From: Cephalopachus bancanus
Taxonomy: Eukaryota; Chordata; Mammalia; Primates; Tarsiidae
DNA length: 64,000 nucleotides
Reading direction: 5' to 3'
Assembly: GCA_027257055.1 (NCBI GenBank)
Contig: JAPVLO010000138.1
Coordinates: forward strand, 7,316,001-7,380,000
Shown here: piece by piece, positions 1-11,930 of the stretch
Layout of the letters: each line of letters starts with the position of its first letter
How positions within the stretch are numbered: the first letter of the stretch is position 1
The notes under the pieces: model-generated
Database searches by the model: none
The model's input: the letters and a program-made list of their open reading frames with translations, nothing else
What the model was told of the DNA's origin: nothing
Program-made: the position numbers and the translations under genes

Positions 1-1640
1 CATTAAGTTGAGAGTCCAACAATTTGTAAACAGCATAATTAAATCAATTTGCATGTTTCTGTAAACTTTTAAAATCGCCAGGGAAAGTGACTATATCTAA
101 TGTAACTATCTCATTTGTTCTTGTCAGCAGGGAATATATAACTGACCGAGTATGTATTAAGTCCAGATGTTGTACTGCAATGTGGAAAGAGTGAGAGATA
201 AATATGCCTCTATCACCATAGATACAATTTAATCAGCCTTGCAAATCAATTTTTACTTTTAGTTTTTTCAACTTAATCATTCAGTAAATCTAGTATATAA
301 TCTTTTAGTTCATGTTACTTGCAGTTAGTATACTTTGCATGGCAACAACATGCAACAAAATTCAATGTTCCTTTATAACAAATATATGTATATATATATA
401 TGTATATATATATAGTATATGACGTGTGTGTGTGGTATGTACGTATGTATCCTTTATAGAGTGGGGATTGAGGGAAGAAGTTTGGTAGCGTTGATGACTG
501 CACAAATTGGATTATGCCAATGTTTGAATACCAATGTTTAATGCCTATGTGTGACAACAGGAATGGTATGAGAAAAGCACTAAAACAAACACCTGGAAGA
601 CACAAAGGTTCAAGTCTGGGAAATTGCAATTCCTATGCAAGTCCAACAAGAAAAAGAGAACAAAATCAGGTAAATAAAACAATAAATTATCAATAAATAT
701 TCATTTTAACTCTCTGGAGAATGATGCATTGCACTATGAGGAATTCCACTTTTATTGCTCTTTGTGCTGAGGTGGTCCCCTGACTAGAACTGGTGTATTT
801 TAAAAACTCTAAAACTTGACCTAAAATGATGAATACCTTTGGGGATTCATCCAGACAAATCTGTTTTACTAACTTTTAATTTATTTTAACTACTAAGATA
901 AACTCTAATTAAGTAGAATCCTAGTCATTATCCAGCACTAATGACAACCCATAAATATTAATATACCTACAGCATATGTGTTTATATATGTGTATATGAA
1001 TATGAATACATATAATATTAATTTACATATTTATTCACTTGTGAGATAGTGCTTCACATATATTAGTATGCTAATATTCCTCATGTTTTTTAAGATATTA
1101 AGAATTCTCTTGGCCACTATCAGGTTGTATAATGATTGAACTTTTAATAGATATTTAATTTGGAGTTCTAATAATAAGTCTTGAAAGGCATAAAATATCA
1201 TGTGCACGAATACTTACAACGTACAAAATAGTCTGCCATTCAGATCTTATAATAACCTCTCCTGAGGATAAAGAAGTTCAAAAAAATTTTAATATTCATT
1301 TTATGTCTTTAAAACTGACATTACAAAACATGTGAAGCAACTATTGTTTCTTCCATGTTATTACAGAACATGGAATGCAATAACAGAGTACAAGGAATAG
1401 GGTATGGTTGGTTATATACATATGAGTTGAGTTTTCTGTCATGGAGGCATTCAATATCCACTTTCATTTTGATCTTTCTGCCCTGCAAATTAAACATCTT
1501 ATTTTAAATTACTTCACCATTTCAGGTTGTGAGCTCTGATTCACAATTACAAAACGGACTCACTATATGAACATAAAAAGCTGACTTGTAAATACCAGTT
1601 CATGCATGAATATTGTATTATGTATTAGAAAGTCATCCAG
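1..1640. other. AT-rich intergenic DNA, no gene seen
   Basis: I see no coding potential, conserved RNA or recognisable transposon apart from the short TA/TG-rich simple repeat listed separately. The short open frames on both strands have no recognisable domains and are what AT-rich DNA gives by chance. Confidence 0.6.
380..452. repeat. TA/TG-rich simple repeat
   Basis: Alternating TATA/TGTA runs pass into a GTGTGTGTGT run and then GTATGTACGTATGTAT. This is an imperfect dinucleotide/tetranucleotide microsatellite, likely to vary in length between individuals. Confidence 0.7.
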
Positions 1641-1946
1641 TTTTTTTTTGTTGTTGTTGTTGTTTTTAAGTTGGAGTCTCACTCTGTCACCCAGACTGGA
1701 GTGCAGGGGCCACTCCTGGCCACCACAGCCTCGACCCACTGAACTCCGGCGATCCTTCTGCCTCAGTCTTCCGAGTAGCCAGAATTACAGGCACGCGCTA
1801 CCACGCCCAGCTAATTTTTTTGATTTGGTGTAGAGATGAGGTCTCACCAAGTTGCCCAGGTGGGTCTCGAACCCACGGGGTCAGGCAACCCACTCACCTC
1901 AGCCTCCCAAAGCACGGGATTACAGGTTGAGTCACCGAGCCTGATT
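1641..1946 (-). mobile_element. Alu, tarsier-type dimer
   Basis: On the + strand the element starts with a T-rich tail (with GTT repeats), then AAGTTGGAGTCTCACTCTG and both 7SL-derived arms, ending near the reverse complement of the GGCTCGGTGGCTCAG start. It is somewhat diverged from the consensus formed by the other copies here. No clear target-site duplication was found. It has no protein-coding role; open frames across it are Alu artefacts. Confidence 0.9.
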
Positions 1947-2546
1947 CAGATTTTTTAAGTTGTCTATCTACCAAATTCATATTCAGAATGTAAAACTGGA
2001 GAAATATAATAACGTATTACTTAATTAGTATAGATACAATAAGAAAAGAGTGATTATCTCTAGTTTTACTGTTATCAATTCTTTGTAACTGATCATGAAT
2101 GGAAACTTTTTGACAATGCTCGGTCATTTTACTGCTCTACTGTCTTTATGTAAAAAGAGAAATATCTTGCTATAAACTATTTTCTGAAAACATAAAAATT
2201 ATTACTACTTTTGGCATATTTTGCTTGACTCAATGAAGTGTAGAGGCAAAAATTTCTGAGTTCTTGTCCTAGTTCTTATCATTAACTATGTTTGTAATTT
2301 CAATCAATTAATTTTATAAACTTTATTTTTTGATTTATAAGATAATGTAATAGTTTATACTTTACTAATTAAACACATAAGCTTTGGGAATCAAATGAAA
2401 TGATGTATGTAGAATTATATTGTCTATAGTTAGTTGTCTAATAAACTTATGTATTGTGTTAGTATTATAAAATTATAGTATTCCAGTTTTTTAGACACAT
2501 GTTCATGAGCCCTAATTCAACACAGTTATACAAAGCATTATCATTA

Positions 2547-3118
2547 TTATTTTAATTAATTTATTATTATTATAAAGATGTGGGGTACAATTCAGGGTTA
2601 GGTATACAAACGTTGATTATGCAGGTACCCCTGCTTCCTCTAGCAGTTTGCCTCAACTGCCAAAACCACCTCCCTCCCCTGAACAGTTTCCCATTACTGC
2701 CAATCCCTTTCTTTTAGTATTATAATTGTTCAAGGTCTGCTTTATAAGTGAGAACATATGGTACTCTGTTTTTTTTTCTGTGACAGATCACTGAGTATGA
2801 TGGACTCTAAATCCAACCAAGTTGCTGCAAAGTCCATATGTTTGTCTTTCTTTATGGCTGCATAATATTCCATTGTGTATATGTACCATATTTTTTTAAT
2901 CCAGTTCAGCTTTGATGGGCAGCATAGTTGGTTTCATGTGTTTGCTATTGTGAAGAGAGCTGCAACAAACATACATGTGCAGGTATCTTTTTTTGTAGAA
3001 TGATTTGAGTTCCTCCAGGTATATTCCCAACAGGGGGAATTGCTGGGTCATATGGAAGGTCAATTTTTGGTTCTTTCAGAAATCGCCACACTGTCTTCCA
3101 AAGAGGCTGCACTAACTA
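2547..3118 (-). mobile_element. L1 3' fragment, 5'-truncated
   Basis: The reverse strand carries the C-terminal end of L1 ORF2 and the 3' UTR of the L1 family shared by all the younger L1s here (motif GGGGTACAATTCAGGGTTAGG on the + strand, followed by the C-rich tract). It is flanked by a 15-bp target-site duplication with one mismatch (2532-2546 and 3119-3133, AAAGCATTATYATTA). Only about 570 bp of the element was inserted, so it is dead on arrival. Confidence 0.88.
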
Positions 3119-3254
3119 AAAGCATTATTATTAATGTACAAATGGGTTCCTCCCTGTTGAGGAAATTTATTAATGCCTGGTACTTTATCTACTATTTCTT
3201 AGTCCCTTTTAATGTTTCCCTAAGTCAGTGTTTAAAAAGTTTGGTAAATTATAT

Positions 3255-3350
3255 TGCTACATATTTTGAGAGGAAAGATATTGAGCCTCAGAGGATAAGC
3301 AGTTTCCCACAGGCAGAACTAATAAGATCTAGAGCCTAGATTTAAATACT
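3255..3350 (+). mobile_element. MIR-like SINE fragment
   Basis: The order GAGCCTCAGAGGATAAGCAG, TTTCCCACAGGCAGAACTA, then AGAGCCTAGATTTAAAT follows the MIR core and 3' half (GAGGAAACTGAGGC, AAGTAACTTGCCCAAGGTCAC, AGAGCCGGGATTCGAAC) with heavy divergence. This ancient mammalian SINE is inert here. Confidence 0.5.
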
Positions 3351-4369
3351 TATCTCTTAGATTTTGAAGTGAGAAGTCTTGAGACACCCACTAATTTATT
3401 AATAAGTATGGAATAAACAATCATATACCACCTGCTAAAAGTCAACGGTAAGATTCTGAAATCCATTCATCAGTAAGTTGCCACTCATTTTAGAAAGTTC
3501 ATGTGTGTACATTCTGTATATATAAAGAATCACCATCTCTGCAAAATATGTATCCTCTCTTCAAAATAGAATCGGCATTTTAAAGGAATGGAGTTGTATG
3601 CCTGAATATGAAATCAATATGTATAAATTTACCTATGGAAAACCACCTCTGGTCAAGAAGTCCCAATAACCTTAAGTTAATGTGTATTCACTTGTTCCAC
3701 TCGTGGCACTAATAACTTTCCAATACCAGCTCGCGTCTACCTACTAGTCTCTGTGTCAATAGTTTCTAACCCAACTTCTAAAAGATATATGCATGGTTAT
3801 TAGGACATCTTTATATGTCTAATAAGCATGATCCAATATAAGACTCCTGCTTTTTCATATCATGTAATATACACAAAATCCATAATAAAATACATGTTTT
3901 AACTTTCCCCTTTTCCTCAAGTCTAAAACTATGCCTCACATAATTCTGTAACTTATTCTACCTTTCTGCCAAAGTTCATTTGTTCATCCGTCTTTTAGCT
4001 TTCTCATAGGCTATGGGTAAGGGTACATTGCTGCCAGGTTTGTGGGTAAGATAAGAGATGGGTAAATATGGAATGTCATTGGAAGAAATAATAAGACAGC
4101 ATCAGATGAGATGCAAACACAGGGGAGAATTAAGGTAACGATTAGGGAGAAGACGCGGTCATGCTAATGATATTGCAGGATTCAAAGATGCAATGAAGGT
4201 GGAGCTAAGTAAATTTCATGTAAATAAAACATTTTCTTTTAAGAAGTCAAGTTGCTCTAGTGCTTATTTTAAAGCAAGCATGTCAAGAATGATCAAAAAT
4301 TCCTTATTTATAAGACAGTAGTCCTTTTTTTTTCATTTTGAGCTCACTTAAGATTTACTCACTTTCCTT

Positions 4370-4510
4370 ACATGTACCAGACACTTTCACATTTAACTAG
4401 TTAAACTCTCCTAATGGCTCTAGTAAACTGGTTAATAATCCCACTTTGCAGATGAAGAAGTTACATAAGTTATTTAAAGTAAATAGTGACCGATCCAAGA
4501 GTTATTGCTC
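4370..4510 (+). mobile_element. MIR-like SINE fragment
   Basis: AATAATCCCACTTTGCAGATGAAGAAG followed by a degenerate AAGTAA/GACC segment resembles the MIR core (ATTATCCCCATTTTACAGATGAGGAAACTGAG). Divergence is high and the ends are approximate. Confidence 0.55.
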
Positions 4511-7500
4511 AATATTCCCTTCAGTATACTCCAGTTTTGAGAATATTTTCTATTATTATTGAAATGTCCCTACTAATTTTGATGGGAATTTGAATTTGAC
4601 ATGCTTGATGTAGATTCCAGATGACTTCTGAAGTTATTTTACTCTATTTCACCAGCAGTATCTCTTGATATTGTCAGCTTTCTAACATTTCATATTCTTG
4701 TTGCTGGAATAAATCGTAAAATCACATAAAAGCATTCACACAAACTAAATTCTGTGGTCTTTGCACTCAAATTCAAAGAACCAGTCTAGTAATGCTTTGT
4801 TTACCTGGTTATGAATTACCTACCTTGTAGATTTTCTGTTAATGGTTACATCTCTGGCAAGCTTCAGTAATATTCTATTGTTTGATTCTGTGCTCAGTGT
4901 TAAAAATCTTATTGTGATGTTAATCTCATTATTTATCTTCTAGTTTTTCCTTCATGGAAATACAGAACAAGTTCTAAAGCAAACATGCAAGTAAGTTGAA
5001 AATAAATAATGCCAGAGACATGAGTTATGGACAAGAAATAACATTGTTTCATAGAGGAACATAGGCCAGAAAGGAATATTGAGTATTATGCATTCTAAAA
5101 CAAAAATCTTTTCCATGACCTCCATGACCAGGAACCATTATAGGTTTTTCCTTTGAAAGATATCCCATTTAGTTCACAGTAAGATGAAGCTATTTCAAGA
5201 AATAACAATGTATTCACTGTGCTAGAGAGTTTGACTTCTAAAAGATACAATCCTAGCTGTCTAAATTCTATGCCTCTCCTGGTAGAAATGTGGCAAATAT
5301 GGCTTTGTAGATTTCTATGGACTGCTTCTATTGAAGATATTAAACTGCTGTTCAGCTATGACTCTACATCTTCTGAAAATGAACATATGCTTCTGAATTG
5401 GTCTCCATGTAACTCTAGTCTCTTCTACCTTAAATAAAAAGTGTGACTTTTCCAGCATAGAGTAATGTATCTTTCCCATATCATGTGGTGTGGAATAAGA
5501 AAATAGGTGCTCAGAACAGACTTTTAAATGTATGGAAACGACATCAATTTATTCTTATAAAATCTCTATTCTTTTTTTCAACTTTTAAAAATTGGTATAG
5601 ATTTTATATGCATTCATTCACAGATCTGAAGGGCAATTTGAAAATTATGAGATTATATCATACAACACTTTTGATTTTTGAAAATTTTTATAGTATAGTA
5701 GAACATATGATAAGAAAATAATTTACAGTCGATAATACAATTGAAAATCAGCCATATTTTTCCCTGGGATGCAGATATGTCCTTGTCTTATAAGCTGGTA
5801 CACTCACCAACTCAAAGCCTCTTGGTAGGCATATTGAAGGGCGTGCCTGGTCTAAAACATGCTCAGCATTCAAAAGAAGAAGTTTTTGAGAAGAGCAGAG
5901 CTGTCCCACTCACATTTTTTCATGTTTAACTTCTCAAGGACTGTCATGTATCTTTGAGAAAGAAAGGTCTGTAAATAAAAACTCGATAAGTTACTTTTAG
6001 ATGGGCTCAAATAGTCCCGGGTATAAAAGAATACTACTCTCTCAATAAAACAAGACAAAAACCAGAAATATGGTGTTTCTCACATGGCCATACCTGGTGG
6101 ATACCTTGAGGTTTTCAATTCATCAGCAGCATCCAGAGAGGCTGTCGAGTCCCATGTGAGATGACAAATCCATTTCAGAGACTACACGAGTTACTCTTCA
6201 AGAATGCTCAGATATATTGGAGGAAATTTTGCAGCGGTTTTACATTGTTGAGGTCACAAGCAACAGGCACAGTGTAGATCCAAAGAAAGATGAGTGACTT
6301 ATACTACAGAAATTCAATTTTTACTAAAAGCTAGTGTGGTCTACTTTACATACAAACATTTCAAAGTCTTAAAGGTTTTTCTTCCCCCGCTGATAGATAT
6401 TTTCTTCCAATCTTGTAACTACGTTCCAATATTTCTTACATTATTGATAAGATTATAATAAGATGATTAATATCATGTTATTTGAATTGGCTTTATACTT
6501 AAAGACTTAAATGGCAGCTATTCATACAGAATAGGAGGAGCTTGCATATAATTTTAAACACTTTAAGTAGTAGAGTTTGATATCTGAACATTTAAAAAGA
6601 ACAGCATTACAACAAAGAGGAAGTTGGAACAGGAGAAAGCAAACAGTTATGAGAGTTTTATAGCACTCAGGTAGAAAATAATGATGAAATGTGTATGGTT
6701 CTCGGAAAACGTTAGAAGGTAAATTAAAGATCCAATTGGGACATTGAATCAATAGGGCTTATTGGCAGTTATCATACTGAACACCATGTGTAAAGGACTA
6801 TCGTATGCAATTTTCTCTCTCAAATGCTCAGTCTAGCTTGGAAAATACAATATTGATAGCTGTAAATATGTGATGATGCATAGATTCTTGAGGCACTAAA
6901 GCAGACACTGTTAACGTCAGGCACTGTATCAGCTCAGTCCATGTGAATTCACCTGTATCCATAGTCCAAAGTATTCATCAGACTGATGGTTTCATTTGAA
7001 ATCATTGCCTGAAGGCTTTTCCGCATTTGGGAGTTCCATCCACCACTGTAGGCTGAAGACAGAAACTGAGGAAATTAACACACCCATACCAGATGAAATC
7101 CTCAAATAATAGGGACTAGTATTGGTGGATAATATGGACTCTGCTTTCTGTTTCCTGGTAGGACAATTATGATGTGCGTACCATCCAGTTTCTCAGTGTC
7201 TGTAGTGTCACTGAGTTGCTGTGTCTCATAGTGGCAAAATTTTCATTGATAGATACCCTTTTCTTACTCCAATGTCTCATTTACCCTACTCACTCATTTT
7301 TCTTCCTGGAATTACCTCTTAACAAATAGCTTGTAAGTTTTTCTCTTACCAATCTCTTTATGTGGGAGGGTTGGGAGATAGTGTGAAGGGGTAAATGGGT
7401 TGTAAATTAAAAGAGTTACCAGAAGTGGCATTAAAATGCAGTCCTTCATAAATAACTTTGCAAATTGTATCATCCATTTGTCAGACCATTTTGCTGGTAT

Positions 7501-8410
7501 AAATGGAATGGTGACAACCACTAGCATGATGATAATCTCCGGCATGACTTAGCTTCCCAAATATTAAGATATTTTCCTATGGTAGATAAAGAAGAAATAC
7601 AGGTGCAAGGTCACTGACTTATACAAATGTCCCAGCACTTGAAATATATGAGACAATAATAATCAAAAGCATTTGCTGCACAGACTTTAAGAAATAACAG
7701 ATAGGCAATAAGCTAGCCTCCTGTTGGAGAAGATCACTGAAATTTTCTTGAAAGAAATGAATATGTATTAAGCTGCTAAATGAAGCTGACTAAAATGTTG
7801 CAAGTAGTAAAAGTGAGAAACATCACTGTGTGGAGAAAACATTAAACAATTCCTTGAAGGCTAGAGTCGAGGGCTGCTGACAAATCTGAACAAGGAAGGT
7901 ATTTAGGAACAGGTCAATGATGCTTTTACATTCCATTTTAGGAAGGCTGAACTTTACTGGACTGATTTTTACAAGCTTTCTCATTTCTGTTGAATAAAGA
8001 AATTTATTTGATTATTTTCTCATTTTTTTCAAGGTTGGTACATAAGTTGTATCATTCTAGATGCATAGAAAAGCAGTTAATTTATTATGTTTAGTGGATG
8101 TCTAGGGATGTTAGGATTTGCTTGTCTCACAGAATTCTTTGTGAGAAAGGCTGAGGGGTTTTTAAATGGAGAGAACCACAGCCTCAGTTTTAAATATACC
8201 ACTCTGTATTTAAAGTTGTATTCTATGAAATGAAACTCAAATTGAATGGAACAATAGACTTCTCCTTCTCTCATGTTCACAAAGAGAATCAAACCAGATA
8301 AGCTGGAACAAAATATTTGACTTCTCGACAAAAATATCTTAAACAACTCTTGAACGATTATGGTGCTGCTTGAAACAATGGGAAGAGACTTCCTCTCTGC
8401 CAGTCCTTTT

Positions 8411-8779
8411 AAATTATGCATCTAAGCGGGACTGAGTGGCTCAGCCTGTAATCCCGCGCTTTGGGAGGCTGAGGTGAGTGGATTGCCTGAGCCCGCGGGT
8501 TCGAGGCCTGCCTGGGCAACTTGGTGAGACCTCATCTCTACAATAAATTTTAAAAAAATCAGACGGGCATAGTAGTGTGCACCTGTAGTTCCAGCTACTT
8601 GGAAGGCTGAGGCGGAAGGATCGCCGGAGCCCAGCAGGTTGAGGCTGTGGTGGCCAGGAGCAGCCACTGTAAATCCAGTCTGGGCGACAGAGTGAGACTC
8701 CAACTCAAAAAAAAAAAAAAAAAAGTTAAAATTAAAACTAAAATTAAAAAATAAATAAATAAATAAATTATGCATCTAA
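8411..8779 (+). mobile_element. Alu, tarsier-type, with 15-bp TSD
   Basis: A full dimer lies at 8426-8764 between perfect 15-bp duplications AAATTATGCATCTAA (8411-8425 and 8765-8779). The tail is long and compound: pure A, then TTAAAATT-type units, then (AAAT)n. It has several changes from the consensus (TCGAGGCCTGCC at the B box; GCAACTTGGTGAG as in older copies), so it is not among the youngest. Confidence 0.93.
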
Positions 8780-8924
8780 TATTCAAAGCAACAATTCATA
8801 CAAAAATCATGGTTTTATAAAATGTGTCTAAACTCAATACTATAAAATCAAATGCTTGATTCTGAATTGAAAAATTAGAAATTTATTCCCTTATAATCTC
8901 TGAAACATGTTCATAGTTCATTGA

Positions 8925-9270
8925 GGGTGCTATAACAGAATCTCATTGACTGTGTGGTTTTAAAACAATAGAAATCTATTTCTTGCATTTCTGGAGTTTG
9001 TAAAGTTCAACATCAAGGTAGCAACAGATTCCATGACTGCCAAGTGCCCGCTTCCTGGCTCATAGACTTCCTGTGTACTGATATGACAGAAAGGAAGAAC
9101 TCTGGTCCCTTCAGCCCCCTATATAGGCACTAATTTCATTCCTGAAGCCCCCTCCTCCATGACTTAATCATCTCCCAAAAGCCCCATGTTCAAATACGAT
9201 CATATTGGGGTTTAGATTTTACCAGATGAATTTTGGGGCGAGGCAATTATTAAGTCTATAACACAAGAAA
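8925..9270 (-). mobile_element. MLT1-type MaLR LTR
   Basis: On the + strand the segment opens GTGCTATAACAGAAT, continues TTTCTTGCATTTCTGGAG, TGACTTAATCATCTCCCAAAAG and ends TTGGGGTTTAGATTTTACCAGATGAATTTTGGGG. That is the reverse complement of the MLT1/MST LTR pattern. It is an old, diverged mammalian LTR with no adjacent internal sequence. Confidence 0.75.
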
Positions 9271-9352
9271 AATTTAGTTTTCTGTTTTATTTCTGCATTT
9301 CTAAGTGTATATGCAAATTGGTTAACAAGACATTTTGAATAAAAAACAGGGT

Positions 9353-9660
9353 GCCGCAGGGCTCGGTGGCTCAGCCTGTAATCCCACGCTTTGGGAGGCT
9401 GAGGTGAGTGGATTGCCTGAGCCCGTGGGTTCGAGACCTACCTGGGCAGCGAGACCTCATCTCTACAATAAATCAAAAAATCAGCCGGGCGTGGTAACGC
9501 ATGCCTGTCATTCCAGCTACTTGGAGGGCTGAGGCGGAAGGATCGCCAGAGCCCCGCAGGTCGAGGCTGTGGTGGCCGGGAGCGGCCACTGCACTCCAGC
9601 CTGGGCGACAGAGTGAGACTCCAACTCAAAAAAAAAAAAAAAAAAGAAAAAGAAAAAGAA
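9353..9660 (+). mobile_element. Alu, tarsier-type
   Basis: Full-length dimer with a pure A stretch followed by (GAAAAA)n. The 5' end has GCCGCAGGGCTCGG in place of GCCGGGCTCGG. No convincing target-site duplication was found. Confidence 0.92.
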
Positions 9661-9763
9661 ACATAGCAGGTTCATACAACTTTTTCATAAGAGTTGTGTG
9701 TATATTGATAGATATAGATGTATAATCTTTGTATAAATCCATGTAGCCATACCTACATGGCAG

Positions 9764-10130
9764 AACACATAAAGTAAGAAATAAACAGATTCAAAGTTAA
9801 TACACCAAAAGTCAATAGCCAAATGTCATTTCTGATTAGCAAGGTCAAGGTATTTTTCTCTGTGAGGTTTCTCTGTATTTCACTAGTTATTACTATATTT
9901 TTGTTAACAGCTAATGTTTTTCCCAGTATAATCCTGGAAAACATATAAGCATATTGTATAAAAGCCAATGTAAAGTCATCAGAATTTCTAAATTAAAAAA
10001 AAAAATTAAATAAGGAAGTGCATCCACATACTTTGTGTCTGAATGTGTTCCATCATTTATTCATCATTTCCACCTTGAGAAATCACAACTTTTCCTCTCT
10101 TGAGTATATTCCCTTAAAATATAGGCATTA
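9764..10130. repeat. Segment duplicated at 11571-11930, copy 1
   Basis: AGAACACATAAAGTAAGAAA through CCCTTAAAATATA matches 11571-11930 in the same orientation, by eye about 96% identical (about 13 substitutions, three small indels). Homology stops abruptly at both ends. I do not recognise it as a known transposon; it has no terminal inverted repeat or A tail. Confidence 0.9.
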
Positions 10131-11229
10131 ATATTGTGTGATAAACATTTTTTCTGTGATTACAGAGATTAAAAGAAAAAATAAAATTTCGAGCCTTAAG
10201 TATTTTAAGTTTTATGATTTTAACATGCTAAATTTTGCTGCCAGAAAAATGTAGAAAACCAACATTTCAATATCTCACATCAACTTTTTTTTTTAACCTC
10301 ATCTATACTAAATGTCCACTGTCAAAGAGTTGGGCAGTGGAAGGCAACAATACTCCAAGCAGCTACTCATAAATCCTAATTGATTGGAGCACAACAATAT
10401 GGTTGCCATTTGCTGTAACTTTAGAAAAAGAAAATATGGTTAAGCTCCATCTACCATCCTATAATTCCTCCTAGAAATGATACCTACTATTTTTTCCACA
10501 GTCCATTAGCCATAAGAGTCACACGTTCTCACCATGTAACAAGAAAGCGTAGAATTATAATATTTAAGTGCGCAGGAGGAAGAGAAAATCTAGAGTCTAA
10601 GTATTAGTAACATCAAATACATATTCTCAGTTTCTAAGGACACTAATTCAATTCAGTTTTAAGATGGAAACAATAAATATCATGTCATCTTCACTATAAT
10701 AAATTAAAGCAATTTGTTTAAATTATATGCCTTGAAGTGCCGTTATATAATAAGTCTATTTTCTTATCTATTGTTCGCAGCCTACTTCCATAGAGGTGTT
10801 ATTGGAACAAGCAGATCTTGTCACTCACATTGTGAATCTACACAAGCAGTTACTGCCAAGACACTGCAAAACACTCGTACATTTATTCAGGTTTGGTGAG
10901 TAACGCATGCACTCAAATTTGCCTGGGATTTAGCAAAATATTCTGAATTGAAATATTCAATTCAAATCATTTATGCTAACTATAAAGTAATGAAATGCTT
11001 AGATTCTCAGACTAAATTTAGTCCATATAACTCAGCATCGCTTGGTCCAATTACTTGTTCTCTCCACTTCATCTGTCATATAATATTCTCTATTTTTTGT
11101 TTCATGTTTCTTTATTATTTACTGGCGAAATACAATAAATGGAGCATGTTGAGAAGTCTTTATACATAATATGAATGCATGCCATAAATTCACTGATTAT
11201 TACAATTTAAAACAATGACTAGCTTCTCT
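10131..11229. other. Unassigned spacer between the duplicated segments
   Basis: About 1.1 kb of AT-rich DNA with no recognised repeat or gene. Open frames at 10714-10899 and 10948-11169 lack recognisable domains. Confidence 0.5.
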
Positions 11230-11551
11230 AAGAATTTTCATTTCTAGCCGGGCTCGGTGGCTCAGCCTGTAATCCCGCGCCTTTGGAAGGCTGAGGTGAG
11301 TGGATTGCCTGGCCCCGCGGGTTCGAGACCCGCCTGGGCAGCGAGACCTCATCTCTACAATCAATCAAAAAATCAGCCGGGCGTGGTAGCGCATGCCTGT
11401 AATTCCGGCTACTTGGAAGGCTGAGGCGGAAGGATCGCGGGAGCCCAGCAGGTCGAGGCACCGTGGCCGGAAGTGGCCACTGCACTCCAGTTTGGGCAAC
11501 CGAGTGAGACTCCAACTCAAAAAAAAAAAAAAAAAAAGAATTTTCATTTCT
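11230..11551 (+). mobile_element. Alu, tarsier-type, with 16-bp TSD
   Basis: The element at 11246-11535 is flanked by perfect 16-bp copies of AAGAATTTTCATTTCT (11230-11245, 11536-11551). It carries the B-box stem GCGGGTTCGAGACCCGC at 11317-11333. The perfect duplication and pure A tail point to a recent insertion. Confidence 0.96.
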
Positions 11552-11570
11552 CTCTACTCCTGATAGCTAG

Positions 11571-11930
11571 AACACATAAAGCAAGAAATAAATAGATTCA
11601 AAGTTAATGCACCAAAAGTCAATAGCAAATGTCATTTCTGATTAGCAAGATCAAGGTATTTTTCACTGTGAGGTTTCTCTGTATTTCACTTATTATTACT
11701 ATATTTTTGTTAACAGCTAATGCTTTTCCCAGTATAATCCTGGAAAACATATAAGCATATTGTATAAAAGCCAATGTAAAGTCATCAGAATTTCTAAATT
11801 AAAAAAAAATTAAATAAGGAAGTGCATCCACATACTTTGTGTCTGAATGTGCTCCCTCATTTATTAATTATTTCCACCTTGAGAAATCACAACTTTCCTC
11901 TCTTGAGTATATTCCCTTAAAATATATTAA
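11571..11930. repeat. Segment duplicated at 9764-10130, copy 2
   Basis: Direct repeat of copy 1, starting 20 bp after the target-site duplication of the neighbouring Alu. That Alu has its own duplication, so it is not part of the repeated unit. Confidence 0.9.

Larger units (their letters stand above)
3134..8410. other. Intergenic DNA, largely unassigned
   Basis: Apart from two MIR-like traces (3255-3350 and 4370-4510) I recognise nothing. The open frames at 5219-5437, 5485-5721, 7312-7545 and 8077-8421 show no family motif, signal peptide or compositional sign of coding. Confidence 0.5.

Noticed and set aside
8422..8786. Open frames with LSWSLTLSPRLECSGRS-type peptides here and at about 15 other places
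   Set aside because: These are translations of Alu elements, not proteins.
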